Origin: Candidatus Zixiibacteriota bacterium
GTDB taxonomy: Bacteria > Zixibacteria > MSB-5A5 > JAABVY01
Assembly (NCBI GenBank): GCA_011777135.1
Contig: JAABVY010000185.1
Coordinates: 1,876 to 16,191, forward strand
DNA length: 14,316 nucleotides
Direction: 5' to 3'
The stretch's first letter is position 1. Each line of letters starts with the position of its first letter. Both the position numbers and the translations under genes were made by a program. This document shows, in pieces, positions 1 through 6,450 of the stretch. A model generated the notes under the pieces. It ran no database searches and was not told where the DNA came from. It worked only from the letters and a program-made list of their open reading frames with translations.

Positions 1-771
1 ACAGTCAATGCAGACCGGGACCCTGTCGGGTTCTGTCTTCCAAAGTTCGCCGCGTATAACCTTGGTATGCACCTTCTCGATTTGACCGTGGCATTGCTGG
101 CAGGTATTGGCCACATTATTTCTGTGAATTGAGGATTTTGGATTATTATGATTGTAAACCGAATGGGCCGTGTGACAATCCGTGCATACAGCCGTAACCG
201 TCAGGCCCTGCTGATATAATCCCACCCCGTGAATTGACTGAGAATAGTGTGTGACAATGCTGTCTTCCGGAATATCATATGTTTGTGTAACCTCGGTCCC
301 TTCCTTATGGCAGAAGCCGCACATGAAGGGGATATTGAATTTAAATGTTTTAGAGTTTTCATTACCGGCCGGCAGGATGTCATGTGAACCGTGACAGCTG
401 GCACAGTTGGGTGCAAGCCTGACTCCCTGGTCGACAAGCTGACCATGCAGACTGGCCCCATAGACCTCGGCCACATCATCATGACAGAAACTGCAATCGA
501 CTCTATCAAGCTCTTCAGCGTGGGGAAATTCGGCATCATAGAGGTCCTGGTGGCAGTCCACACATTCCATTTCCCCATGGATTGAATTCTTGTAGGTTTC
601 ACGGTCCACATATAATGAGATTTGCCGGCCATTGACCTCGCCGGTCAGATCGGGATCCTCATGACACATCATGCAATCATCGACTTCCTGGGCTGTAATC
701 ATCGAACCGCTGATAATCAGGGCAAAGATCAGGCTTGAAAGAACAATTAATCTACTCAATAATGTGCTCAA
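1..771 (-). CDS. Periplasmic multiheme c-type cytochrome, C-terminus cut by window edge
   Basis: The frame is open from a TTG codon at 771 to base 1 (257 codons) and continues beyond the window. TTG is the only plausible start, because a TAA stop lies directly before it (774-772) and a GAGG ribosome site sits 7 nt upstream (782-779). An N-terminal hydrophobic stretch (about residues 8-27, ending near ITAQE) looks like a Sec signal peptide. Seven complete CxxCH motifs follow (Cys at about 33, 70, 93, 123, 151, 196 and 224), and an eighth, CIDC, is cut at the edge. Repeated S-(I/L)-HG segments (about 63, 108 and 179) probably supply distal haem histidines. The nonahaem cytochrome at 6451-7719 has the same arrangement, so the two may be related. 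It is divergent from the conduit operon and probably shares its regulatory region. The role is presumably periplasmic electron transfer; substrate and partner are unknown. The cytochrome class is certain, the specific function is not. Confidence 0.88.
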   Translation of the reverse strand, partial: MSTLLSRLIVLSSLIFALIISGSMITAQEVDDCMMCHEDPDLTGEVNGRQISLYVDRETYKNSIHGEMECVDCHQDLYDAEFPHAEELDRVDCSFCHDDVAEVYGASLHGQLVDQGVRLAPNCASCHGSHDILPAGNENSKTFKFNIPFMCGFCHKEGTEVTQTYDIPEDSIVTHYSQSIHGVGLYQQGLTVTAVCTDCHTAHSVYNHNNPKSSIHRNNVANTCQQCHGQIEKVHTKVIRGELWKTEPDRVPVCIDC

Positions 772-794
772 TTAGAATCCTCGATCGCATATAC

Positions 795-810
795 TTTACA
801 AATTCGTAAA
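795..810. promoter_or_regulatory. 16-bp near-palindrome, candidate operator
   Basis: TTTAC and GTAAA arms flank an AATT centre. Fourteen of 16 positions are symmetric, with one mismatched pair. It lies 24-39 bp upstream of the TTG start of the leftward cytochrome, between the candidate promoter and the ribosome site, where a repressor could act. No regulator can be named from the sequence. Confidence 0.25.
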
Positions 811-852
811 ACAATAGGGACTATTTAATGATATACGCATGTAATGGCAAGA

Positions 853-880
853 ATTATGTTAGCAATTTCACATAGTCAAA
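853..880 (-). promoter_or_regulatory. Candidate sigma-70 promoter for the leftward cytochrome
   Basis: On the minus strand, TTTGAC (880-875) and CATAAT (858-853) are separated by 16 nt; read as TTGACT the gap is 15 nt. The -10 matches five of six consensus bases, but the spacing is slightly short. It would give a leader of about 75 nt before the TTG start at 771. Weakly supported. Confidence 0.25.
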
Positions 881-945
881 CCTGAAGAGGCTCATAAAAA
901 TAATAGACTACTATAAAATATTTATAACGCTCCATACTTGCATAT

Positions 946-962
946 GCCTATAAATCATAGGC
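946..962. repeat. Inverted repeat GCCTAT-5-ATAGGC between divergent promoters
   Basis: Perfect 6-bp arms (946-951 and 957-962) with a 5-nt spacer lie midway between the two divergent candidate promoters. This is a plausible binding site for a dimeric regulator. The arms are short, so it may be chance. Confidence 0.25.
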
Positions 963-1017
963 TAATCTAAAATGCTGGATAAATATTTCATTCTTTAAAA
1001 ATAACTAAACATTCATA

Positions 1018-1046
1018 TTGCGCTTTCGGGATGATCTTATTATAAT
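1018..1046 (+). promoter_or_regulatory. Candidate sigma-70 promoter of the cytochrome conduit operon
   Basis: TTGCGC (1018-1023) and a perfect TATAAT (1041-1046) are separated by 17 bp. The -35 retains only the TTG core, so an activator may be needed. Transcription would start near 1053 and leave a leader of about 195 nt before the TTG start at 1249. Confidence 0.45.
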
Positions 1047-1061
1047 TGTTGCAAATATCGA

Positions 1062-1107
1062 CGGATGTATAAAGGGTTGGGGCTCACAATTTGTTTGGCA
1101 ACATCCG
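1062..1107 (+). promoter_or_regulatory. Possible structured leader: 7-bp inverted repeat in the 5' UTR
   Basis: CGGATGT (1062-1068) and ACATCCG (1101-1107) can pair across a 32-nt loop. A competing GTTG/CAAC pairing (1076-1079 with 1099-1102) is also possible. It would sit close to the predicted RNA 5' end. No known riboswitch class was recognised. Confidence 0.2.
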
Positions 1108-1175
1108 CATAAATGAGAGGAATTACAACTTTTAGAATTGACCAGCCTTTAGAAAAGAAATTTTTTGCTGGACTT

Positions 1176-1193
1176 AATTAATGTTTATTAATT
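1176..1193. repeat. Perfect AT-only inverted repeat upstream of the conduit operon
   Basis: AATTAAT-GTTT-ATTAATT has perfect 7-bp arms. It is immediately followed by an overlapping second inverted repeat with arms ATTTACT (1191-1197) and AGTAAAT (1214-1220). Both lie just upstream of the ribosome site at 1239-1243. They could be operators or merely a product of AT richness. Confidence 0.25.
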
Positions 1194-1248
1194 TACTAAG
1201 ATATATCGTATAAAGTAAATAAAACACACTAAAGGATTGGGAGATTAA

Positions 1249-2202
1249 TTGGGACAAAAGTTACTATCCAGGTATCTAACCGGGGCGGCGGTTCTCATTC
1301 CACTTTTAATCTTTTCCATATCATATGGCAAATATGCCGATAAGGATGAAATCATGGAGCAGACCGAAACCTGCCTGTTATGTCACGATGGACAGGTCGA
1401 AACTCTGCAGGGTACTCCCCATCAGATATTATCGGAGGACGATATGTCCTCTGCGATTTTGGTTGGATGTACCGGATGCCATACTGACTGGGAAGACCAC
1501 GTGGACGATCCTGCCGCTGAAAATATTGTAGCCGGACCGGAGCTTGGTTCTCTGGAACAGGCTCAGCAATGCGCCCAGTGCCACCAAACGCCTCATCAGG
1601 CAGCGATGGCTACCACCGATCCACACGGCCGGGGCGGCTTCAATTGCGGTTCATGCCATACAATTCACGGCAACCAGAATCGTATGCTGGTAAAGGACGA
1701 ACGTGAAAATTACTGCCTTGAATGCCATAATTTAGTCGAGGCCCAGTTCAAGGCAAGGTCTGCGCACCCGTTGGAGTCAGGTAATATACGCTGCACCGAT
1801 TGTCATCAATTCGGCAATATTGCCGATCAGCTTCATGCCCAGGGACTGGATTGGACCTGTCAGGAATGCCATCCACTCATAGCCGGACCGCATATATATG
1901 AGCATCCGGTTACCTATGAATATCTGGTTGAGGGTTCGGGCTGCACGGAGTGTCATAATCCTCACGGGTCGGCCAATGATCGTCTGCTGAAGCAGTCGGG
2001 CGACGGCACCTGCAGGCAATGTCATATGGTCCCGCCCGGACACAGGATTGCTCATGCCGGACTGGGCTCAAGACATGCCTGCATTGATTGTCACAGCGAA
2101 ATACACGGATCAAACAGCAACGCGCTCTTTCTCGATCCTGATCTGGGTATAAAAAACGTTATTAACTGTTATGCCTCTGGCTGCCACAGCCTGGGAAGAT
2201 GA
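1249..2202 (+). CDS. Periplasmic undecahaem c-type cytochrome, MtrA/DmsE-like position in a porin-cytochrome conduit
   Basis: The 317-residue protein starts at TTG. A TAA stop sits immediately before it (1246-1248), so no upstream start is possible, and GGGAG (1239-1243) lies 5 nt away. Residues 4-27 form a Sec-type signal peptide. Ten CxxCH motifs (Cys at 42, 74, 108, 133, 156, 182, 204, 232, 255 and 278) plus a final CX4CH (Cys307, Cys312, His313) give up to eleven haems. Length and haem density match MtrA/PioA/DmsE-family decahaem cytochromes (about 330 residues), which thread electrons through an outer-membrane barrel; the barrel gene follows immediately. The stop codon overlaps the next gene's ribosome site, implying translational coupling. 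The eleventh haem and its CX4CH spacing differ from textbook MtrA. The cytochrome class is certain; the conduit role is inferred from context. Confidence 0.9.
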   Translation: MGQKLLSRYLTGAAVLIPLLIFSISYGKYADKDEIMEQTETCLLCHDGQVETLQGTPHQILSEDDMSSAILVGCTGCHTDWEDHVDDPAAENIVAGPELGSLEQAQQCAQCHQTPHQAAMATTDPHGRGGFNCGSCHTIHGNQNRMLVKDERENYCLECHNLVEAQFKARSAHPLESGNIRCTDCHQFGNIADQLHAQGLDWTCQECHPLIAGPHIYEHPVTYEYLVEGSGCTECHNPHGSANDRLLKQSGDGTCRQCHMVPPGHRIAHAGLGSRHACIDCHSEIHGSNSNALFLDPDLGIKNVINCYASGCHSLGR

Positions 2203-2213
2203 GGAGGGACAAT

Positions 2214-3758
2214 ATGAGAAAAATATCTGTAATCATAATCGCCCTTCTTCTCCCATCCATGACTCTGGCCGCCTCCGGAGAGGGTGATTTTTCGATAAGC
2301 TACCTGTTTCTGGATGAAGAAGGGAATCAATCGGTTCAGCATTCAAGTTTCAATATTTATGAGGGGCCGGGCATTTCGGTAGAGGATTTCAGTTACATGC
2401 TCGACAACGGCCTGAGCTTCAACGCAGACATGAAGAATATCATCCTGAACAACCGCAATCTGCGTTTGGGAATGGGTAAATCGGGTCTATTTGGCCTGAG
2501 CCTCTCCCATAATCAATATCGCCGTGTTTACAATTTCGACGGCTCCAGTTTTACCAGGCGGCATACTAATCAGGGCCTGCTCTGGCTGTATCCGCATCGG
2601 CATCTCAAACTCTGGGGCGGCGGTACGTATATCGGCAGATCGGGATCTATGACTGATCTGTTTGACCCGGACCCGGGCGCGATCTCAACCGACGTCGATT
2701 ATGATCAAGTCGAATATAAAGGCGGCTTCCAGCTGAATTATGAAGGCGGACTGATCAGGGGCGAATTCAGAGGAGTCGAGTTCGATGATAACGAAAATGA
2801 AGACCGCGACCAGACCAGAAGTGTGGTACGCTTTGACGGTTTAATTCCGGTACCCAATTATGAATGGATCGTGCTGTCAGGAGGCTTCAGGCATTTCGAG
2901 ACGAAATATGACGTTTCAGATTTCAAAATCAGTTCCAATCGAGGCTGGGGAGGTTTCCGGCTTAATCTGCCCGAAAACTTCCAGTTGAGATATAATTTCA
3001 TCTTCGACCGTACAAGCTCCGATTCGGATTTCGTTGCCACCGATAATATTACAAATACCGCCTATCTGAGTCATGTGTGGCCCCAGTTTGCCATGCTCAC
3101 AGCGGGATATCGCCACGGTATTAATGATGATTTCGAGGACGAGGTTCAATCCAATTCATTCTATGCCTCCGGATGGATTCGGCCCCTTGACGAGCTTGAA
3201 ATCAGGGGCGAGTTTGGATTGACCGAAGAGGATGTTAAGGACGGTTCGCGGTTAATCGGTGATGAATCCCGAAATCGTCACAAATTCCGCCTTAAATACA
3301 ATTCCGGTGAGTATGGCACAATTGCTCTCAAATATGAAAATAAGGTACGCGAAAACGAACAGCTCGGTACAGAGATAGACTTTATCAGCTTTGGAGGAGA
3401 CTATAGCATTGGAGTGGCGGAATATGGCACTCTAAGTGCCGGTTATGTTCTATCCACAGGAGACTATGATAATCGGGAAGATGAATTCGAATTCACAGAT
3501 CACACTGTTTACGGCGATATCAGGACCAGGGAATACAGGAATGCTACGGCCGGATTCGGCTTGACATATTATCGCAGCAAACGCGACCTGGATGTGGAGA
3601 GTTTCATCCTCAGGTTCAATGCCACTTATGAATTCTATGATGGATATGCTTTCAAGGCCGAGTATAATGTCCAGAATTTCGATGATTTCCTGGTAAGGGA
3701 TCAGTATTATACAGCAAATATCGTTGAAATAAGTTTAATTAAACATATTTCCTTTTAG
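2214..3758 (+). CDS. Outer-membrane beta-barrel protein, MtrB-like partner of the undecahaem cytochrome
   Basis: I chose ATG 2214 (514 residues) because GAGGAGGG (2201-2208) lies 5 nt before it. An in-frame ATG at 2199 would have no ribosome site of its own. Residues 1-19 (MRKIS to TLA) are a clear signal peptide. The mature part has no cysteine, is rich in aromatic and Gly residues, and shows many amphipathic beta-strands with alternating hydrophobic residues separated by acidic turns. The chain ends in a terminal Phe after alternating hydrophobics (VEISLIKHISF), the usual barrel-assembly signal. It sits between a periplasmic multihaem cytochrome and a lipoprotein multihaem cytochrome, the arrangement of porin-cytochrome complexes such as MtrAB(C) or Geobacter Ext/Omb conduits. 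It is shorter than MtrB (about 700 residues) and lacks a recognisable MtrB N-terminal CxxC. Barrel identity is strong; homology to MtrB itself is unproven. Confidence 0.82.
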   Translation: MRKISVIIIALLLPSMTLAASGEGDFSISYLFLDEEGNQSVQHSSFNIYEGPGISVEDFSYMLDNGLSFNADMKNIILNNRNLRLGMGKSGLFGLSLSHNQYRRVYNFDGSSFTRRHTNQGLLWLYPHRHLKLWGGGTYIGRSGSMTDLFDPDPGAISTDVDYDQVEYKGGFQLNYEGGLIRGEFRGVEFDDNENEDRDQTRSVVRFDGLIPVPNYEWIVLSGGFRHFETKYDVSDFKISSNRGWGGFRLNLPENFQLRYNFIFDRTSSDSDFVATDNITNTAYLSHVWPQFAMLTAGYRHGINDDFEDEVQSNSFYASGWIRPLDELEIRGEFGLTEEDVKDGSRLIGDESRNRHKFRLKYNSGEYGTIALKYENKVRENEQLGTEIDFISFGGDYSIGVAEYGTLSAGYVLSTGDYDNREDEFEFTDHTVYGDIRTREYRNATAGFGLTYYRSKRDLDVESFILRFNATYEFYDGYAFKAEYNVQNFDDFLVRDQYYTANIVEISLIKHISF

Positions 3759-3769
3759 GGAGGAGATTT

Positions 3770-4858
3770 ATGAAATTTAGAACAGTAAGTGTAGTCCTTC
3801 TCCTGATTGCAGCAATTATAATGGCAATCGGCTGTGAGCGCAAGGTTGTAAATGAATCCGGCGGTGAGCTCCAGGCTGATGCCAGCGCATGTTTCTCATG
3901 CCACAGCGATCAGGACCGTGACCTCAGGGCAGCCGCGCTCCAGTGGCAAACCTCCAAGCATGCTTCCGGTGATAATGTTGATAGGAACCGTCACAATGGC
4001 TATGGATCCTGCGAAAGATGTCATACTAGTGAGGGCTTCTTGGCAAACCTTGAGGGTGAATCGGCTTCAGGTGAATACTTCACTCCATTTGAATGCTTCA
4101 CCTGTCACGCTCCCCATACCAACACGTCATTGGAAGTCAGGGTCCAAGAAGCTGTTGCCATCGCCAATGGTGCCACGTTCGACAAAGGTTCCGCGAATTT
4201 GTGCGCATCCTGTCATCAGGGCAGACGAAATGTCGATACTTACGTCGTGGATGATGTTGAGCTGAGCGAGCACTGGGGTCCCCACCACAGCAATCAATCG
4301 GATATGCTGATTGGCTCTAATGCCTATGAGTATGGCCTGGAAATAGATAATTCCGCCCATACCAATGTTACCACGGAAGGCTGTGTGATGTGTCATATGT
4401 CACCATCGGGCGACATAACCCTTGGCGGTCATTCTTGGAATATGCATGATGAGGAAAAAGACCATTACAACATGACCGGGTGCAATGTTGCCGCATGTCA
4501 CAATGAGGAATTCGAGGAAGGATTTGAGCGCCAGGCCGACGATGATTATGACTGGGATGGAGGTGACCCGGAAACTGTTCAGGCTGAAATCGCAGGACTG
4601 GTCGATAGCCTTGAAATCCTTCTTGAGGAAGCCGGTTTACTGCACGATGGCCACCCCGTTGCGGATGTTATCACATCTGCCGACTCGGCCGGGGCAGTAT
4701 TCAACTGGCTGTTTGTGGTCGAAGACCGTTCCGAGGGAGTGCACAATACGGAATATGCAGTCGGAATCCTGCAGGCTTCAATAAATTATCTGACGACCGG
4801 AGATCCGGAGGGCATGCCGGCAGGAAACAAGCAAAGAAACTTCGCAAATTCGAGATAA
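3770..4858 (+). CDS. Hexahaem c-type cytochrome lipoprotein, probable cell-surface terminal cytochrome
   Basis: The 362-residue protein starts at ATG 3770 with GGGAGGAG (3758-3765) 4 nt upstream; that site overlaps the stop region of the barrel gene. The N-terminus is a lipoprotein signal with lipobox A-I-G-Cys22. Five CxxCH motifs (Cys at 41, 81, 109, 145 and 205) and one CX4CH (Cys238, Cys243, His244) indicate six haems. After residue 245 comes an acidic linker, then a helical tail with a GVHNTEYA segment, similar to tails seen in several multihaem reductases. As third gene of the cytochrome-barrel-lipoprotein trio, it occupies the place of MtrC or OmcB-type surface cytochromes, which reduce extracellular acceptors, though it has fewer haems than MtrC. 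There is no CxxCK, so it is not an NrfA nitrite reductase. The lipobox has Ala rather than Leu at -3. Surface exposure is inferred. Confidence 0.85.
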   Translation: MKFRTVSVVLLLIAAIIMAIGCERKVVNESGGELQADASACFSCHSDQDRDLRAAALQWQTSKHASGDNVDRNRHNGYGSCERCHTSEGFLANLEGESASGEYFTPFECFTCHAPHTNTSLEVRVQEAVAIANGATFDKGSANLCASCHQGRRNVDTYVVDDVELSEHWGPHHSNQSDMLIGSNAYEYGLEIDNSAHTNVTTEGCVMCHMSPSGDITLGGHSWNMHDEEKDHYNMTGCNVAACHNEEFEEGFERQADDDYDWDGGDPETVQAEIAGLVDSLEILLEEAGLLHDGHPVADVITSADSAGAVFNWLFVVEDRSEGVHNTEYAVGILQASINYLTTGDPEGMPAGNKQRNFANSR

Positions 4859-4873
4859 TTTGATTATATTAAA

Positions 4874-4905
4874 GCCCTCCCGTAATCAAGCGGGGGGGCG
4901 ATTTT
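4874..4905 (+). terminator. Terminator-like hairpin overlapping the ribosome site of the next gene
   Basis: A nine-pair GC-rich stem (4874-4882 with 4891-4899, one T-G wobble) has an 8-nt loop and is followed by GATTTTAT, a short T-run. It lies 15 bp after the lipoprotein stop. The G-run of its 3' arm (4892-4898) is the only purine-rich sequence before the ATG at 4910. It could terminate or attenuate transcription between the conduit genes and the inner-membrane cytochrome, or control that gene's translation. Confidence 0.55.
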
Positions 4906-4909
4906 ATAT

Positions 4910-6421
4910 ATGCTGAAATTCAGATTACCAAGACTCGCTTATAATTTCATCAGCTCTGTGGGCGCGGCCATTGCAATTGTTGCAGGCCTTATGGTTGTGA
5001 CCATGCTGTTCGTGAGCATTTTCACCAAAATTGAAAATCCTTACCTGGGTATATTCTCTTTTATGATTTTACCGGCAATCCTGATTTTCGGTCTAATCCT
5101 GATACCGATCGGTATGCTGCGGCAATGGCGCAAGGAAAAGCGGGGCGAGAAGGTTGAACAAACAAGATGGCCCTATGTCGATCTGAATATACGAGCTCAT
5201 CGCAATGCCTTTTTTATCTTCATCTTCGGTACTTTCTTCTTCGTAGTTCTCACTGCGGTAGGGAGTTATCAGACCTTCCACTTCAGCGAATCGGTCGAAT
5301 TCTGCGGGACTACCTGTCACAGCGTAATGGAACCTGAGCACACAGCCTATCAGAATTCACCACATGCCCGGGTGGCCTGTGTTGAATGCCATGTGGGACC
5401 GGGAGCGGGCTGGTATACAAAATCCAAGCTCTCCGGGGCATATCAGGTGTATGCCACGCTTTTGAATAAGTATCCGCGTCCAATCCCAACCCCGATAGAA
5501 AGCCTTCGGCCTGCCCGGGAAACCTGCGAGCAGTGTCACTGGCCCGCCAAGTTCTTCGGGGGTATGCAGAAAAAAATCGATCATTATATGTACGATGACT
5601 CTAACTCCTACCATCCCATTAATATGCTTATCAAGGTCGGCGGAGGAAAGCGGGGAGCCAATCAGGCCACCGGAATTCACTGGCATATTTCAAGCGATGT
5701 TAAAGTTGAATATATTGCCCGTGACGAGCAGAGGGAGGATATCCCATGGGTAAGGTACACAAACCTCGAGACTGGCGAGGTCACTGTTTATCATGACGAG
5801 GATGATCCTATGACTCAGGAGAAAATCGATTCGCTGGAGCCCCGTGTCATGGACTGCGTTGACTGCCACAACCGCCCCAGTCATATTTATAATCCTCCAG
5901 ACAGGGCCATAGATAATGCACTCAATACCCAGATGATTAACCCCGCAATCCCGGAAGTAAAAATGGTTGCGGTTGAGGCTATGGCCGAAGAATATAGCAC
6001 GGATGAGGAGGCAATGGAAAAAATCCGCCAGCACATCAATGGCTTCTATAAAGAAAATTATCCCGAACTCTATGAACAGGAAAAAGGGCTCATAGAACAG
6101 GCGATCCAGACCACCCGTGAAAAGTTTTCACTGAATATATTTCCGCATATGAAAGTGCGCTGGGATGTCTACCCGGACCACATCGGCCATTTCTATTTCA
6201 AGGGCTGTATGCGCTGCCATGAGGGCAATCATTCCAGCGATGACGGCCAGACCATCTCTCATAGCTGCAATTCCTGTCACATAATTCTCGCCCAGGGAAG
6301 CGGTGAGACCTACGAGGTTACTTACCAGGAGGAAGGGCTTGAATTCAAGCATCCGGTGGATATTTATGAAGCCTGGCGAGAGATGGGTTGCTATGAGTGC
6401 CACACAGGCACACAGCCATGA
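4910..6421 (+). CDS. NapC/NirT-family inner-membrane heptahaem cytochrome, ImcH-like quinol oxidoreductase
   Basis: The 503-residue protein has three predicted membrane helices (about 14-36, 46-70 and 98-117). A NapC/NirT-type domain follows, then a C-terminal haem region. The first motif is CX3CH (Cys132-GTT-Cys136-His137) with Met140 close behind, as in NapC/NrfH-type quinol-oxidising haems. Six CxxCH motifs follow (Cys at 157, 206, 316, 433, 453 and 494), for seven haems. Size, three helices and seven haems resemble ImcH of Geobacter, an inner-membrane cytochrome needed for reduction of high-potential extracellular acceptors (family knowledge from memory). The likely role is moving electrons from menaquinol to periplasmic cytochromes feeding the barrel conduit encoded just upstream. 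The ribosome site is weak and lies inside a terminator-like hairpin. The family assignment is confident; the ImcH orthology is moderate. Confidence 0.87.
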   Translation: MLKFRLPRLAYNFISSVGAAIAIVAGLMVVTMLFVSIFTKIENPYLGIFSFMILPAILIFGLILIPIGMLRQWRKEKRGEKVEQTRWPYVDLNIRAHRNAFFIFIFGTFFFVVLTAVGSYQTFHFSESVEFCGTTCHSVMEPEHTAYQNSPHARVACVECHVGPGAGWYTKSKLSGAYQVYATLLNKYPRPIPTPIESLRPARETCEQCHWPAKFFGGMQKKIDHYMYDDSNSYHPINMLIKVGGGKRGANQATGIHWHISSDVKVEYIARDEQREDIPWVRYTNLETGEVTVYHDEDDPMTQEKIDSLEPRVMDCVDCHNRPSHIYNPPDRAIDNALNTQMINPAIPEVKMVAVEAMAEEYSTDEEAMEKIRQHINGFYKENYPELYEQEKGLIEQAIQTTREKFSLNIFPHMKVRWDVYPDHIGHFYFKGCMRCHEGNHSSDDGQTISHSCNSCHIILAQGSGETYEVTYQEEGLEFKHPVDIYEAWREMGCYECHTGTQP

Positions 6422-6450
6422 TAATCTTGATATCTCTTTAATTTCCGGGT

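Larger units (their letters stand above)
772..1248. promoter_or_regulatory. AT-rich divergent intergenic region between two cytochrome transcription units
   Basis: This 477-bp stretch has no convincing gene. It is clearly more AT-rich than the flanking coding DNA and carries outward-facing candidate promoters for both neighbours, several inverted repeats (795-810, 946-962, 1062-1107, 1176-1193, 1191-1220), and a potential leader of about 195 nt for the plus-strand operon. The layout suggests a shared control region for the divergent cytochrome genes. The individual sites are predictions by eye, and short palindromes are expected by chance in AT-rich DNA. Confidence 0.5.

Noticed and set aside
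201..632. Alternative open frame within the left cytochrome region
   Set aside because: It overlaps the frame carrying seven CxxCH motifs, signal peptide and ribosome site, and its own translation has no recognisable features.
1091..1112. Sigma-54 promoter (TTGGCA followed by GCA)
   Set aside because: The spacing between GG and GC is 8 nt rather than the required 10, and the rest of the consensus is missing.
1053..1248. Cyclic-di-GMP (GEMM) riboswitch in the conduit leader
   Set aside because: Such riboswitches precede multihaem cytochrome genes in Geobacter, so I looked for one, but the conserved GACGCAAAGCC-type core and tetraloop-receptor pattern are absent.
2199..2213. Upstream ATG at 2199 as start of the barrel gene
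   Set aside because: It overlaps the previous stop and has no ribosome site; the GAGGAGGG at 2201-2208 fits the ATG at 2214, which also gives a normal signal peptide.
3770..4858. Nitrite reductase (NrfA-like) identity for the lipoprotein cytochrome
   Set aside because: The tail motif is reminiscent of that family, but there is no CxxCK catalytic haem site, and the lipobox and gene context favour a surface electron-transfer protein.
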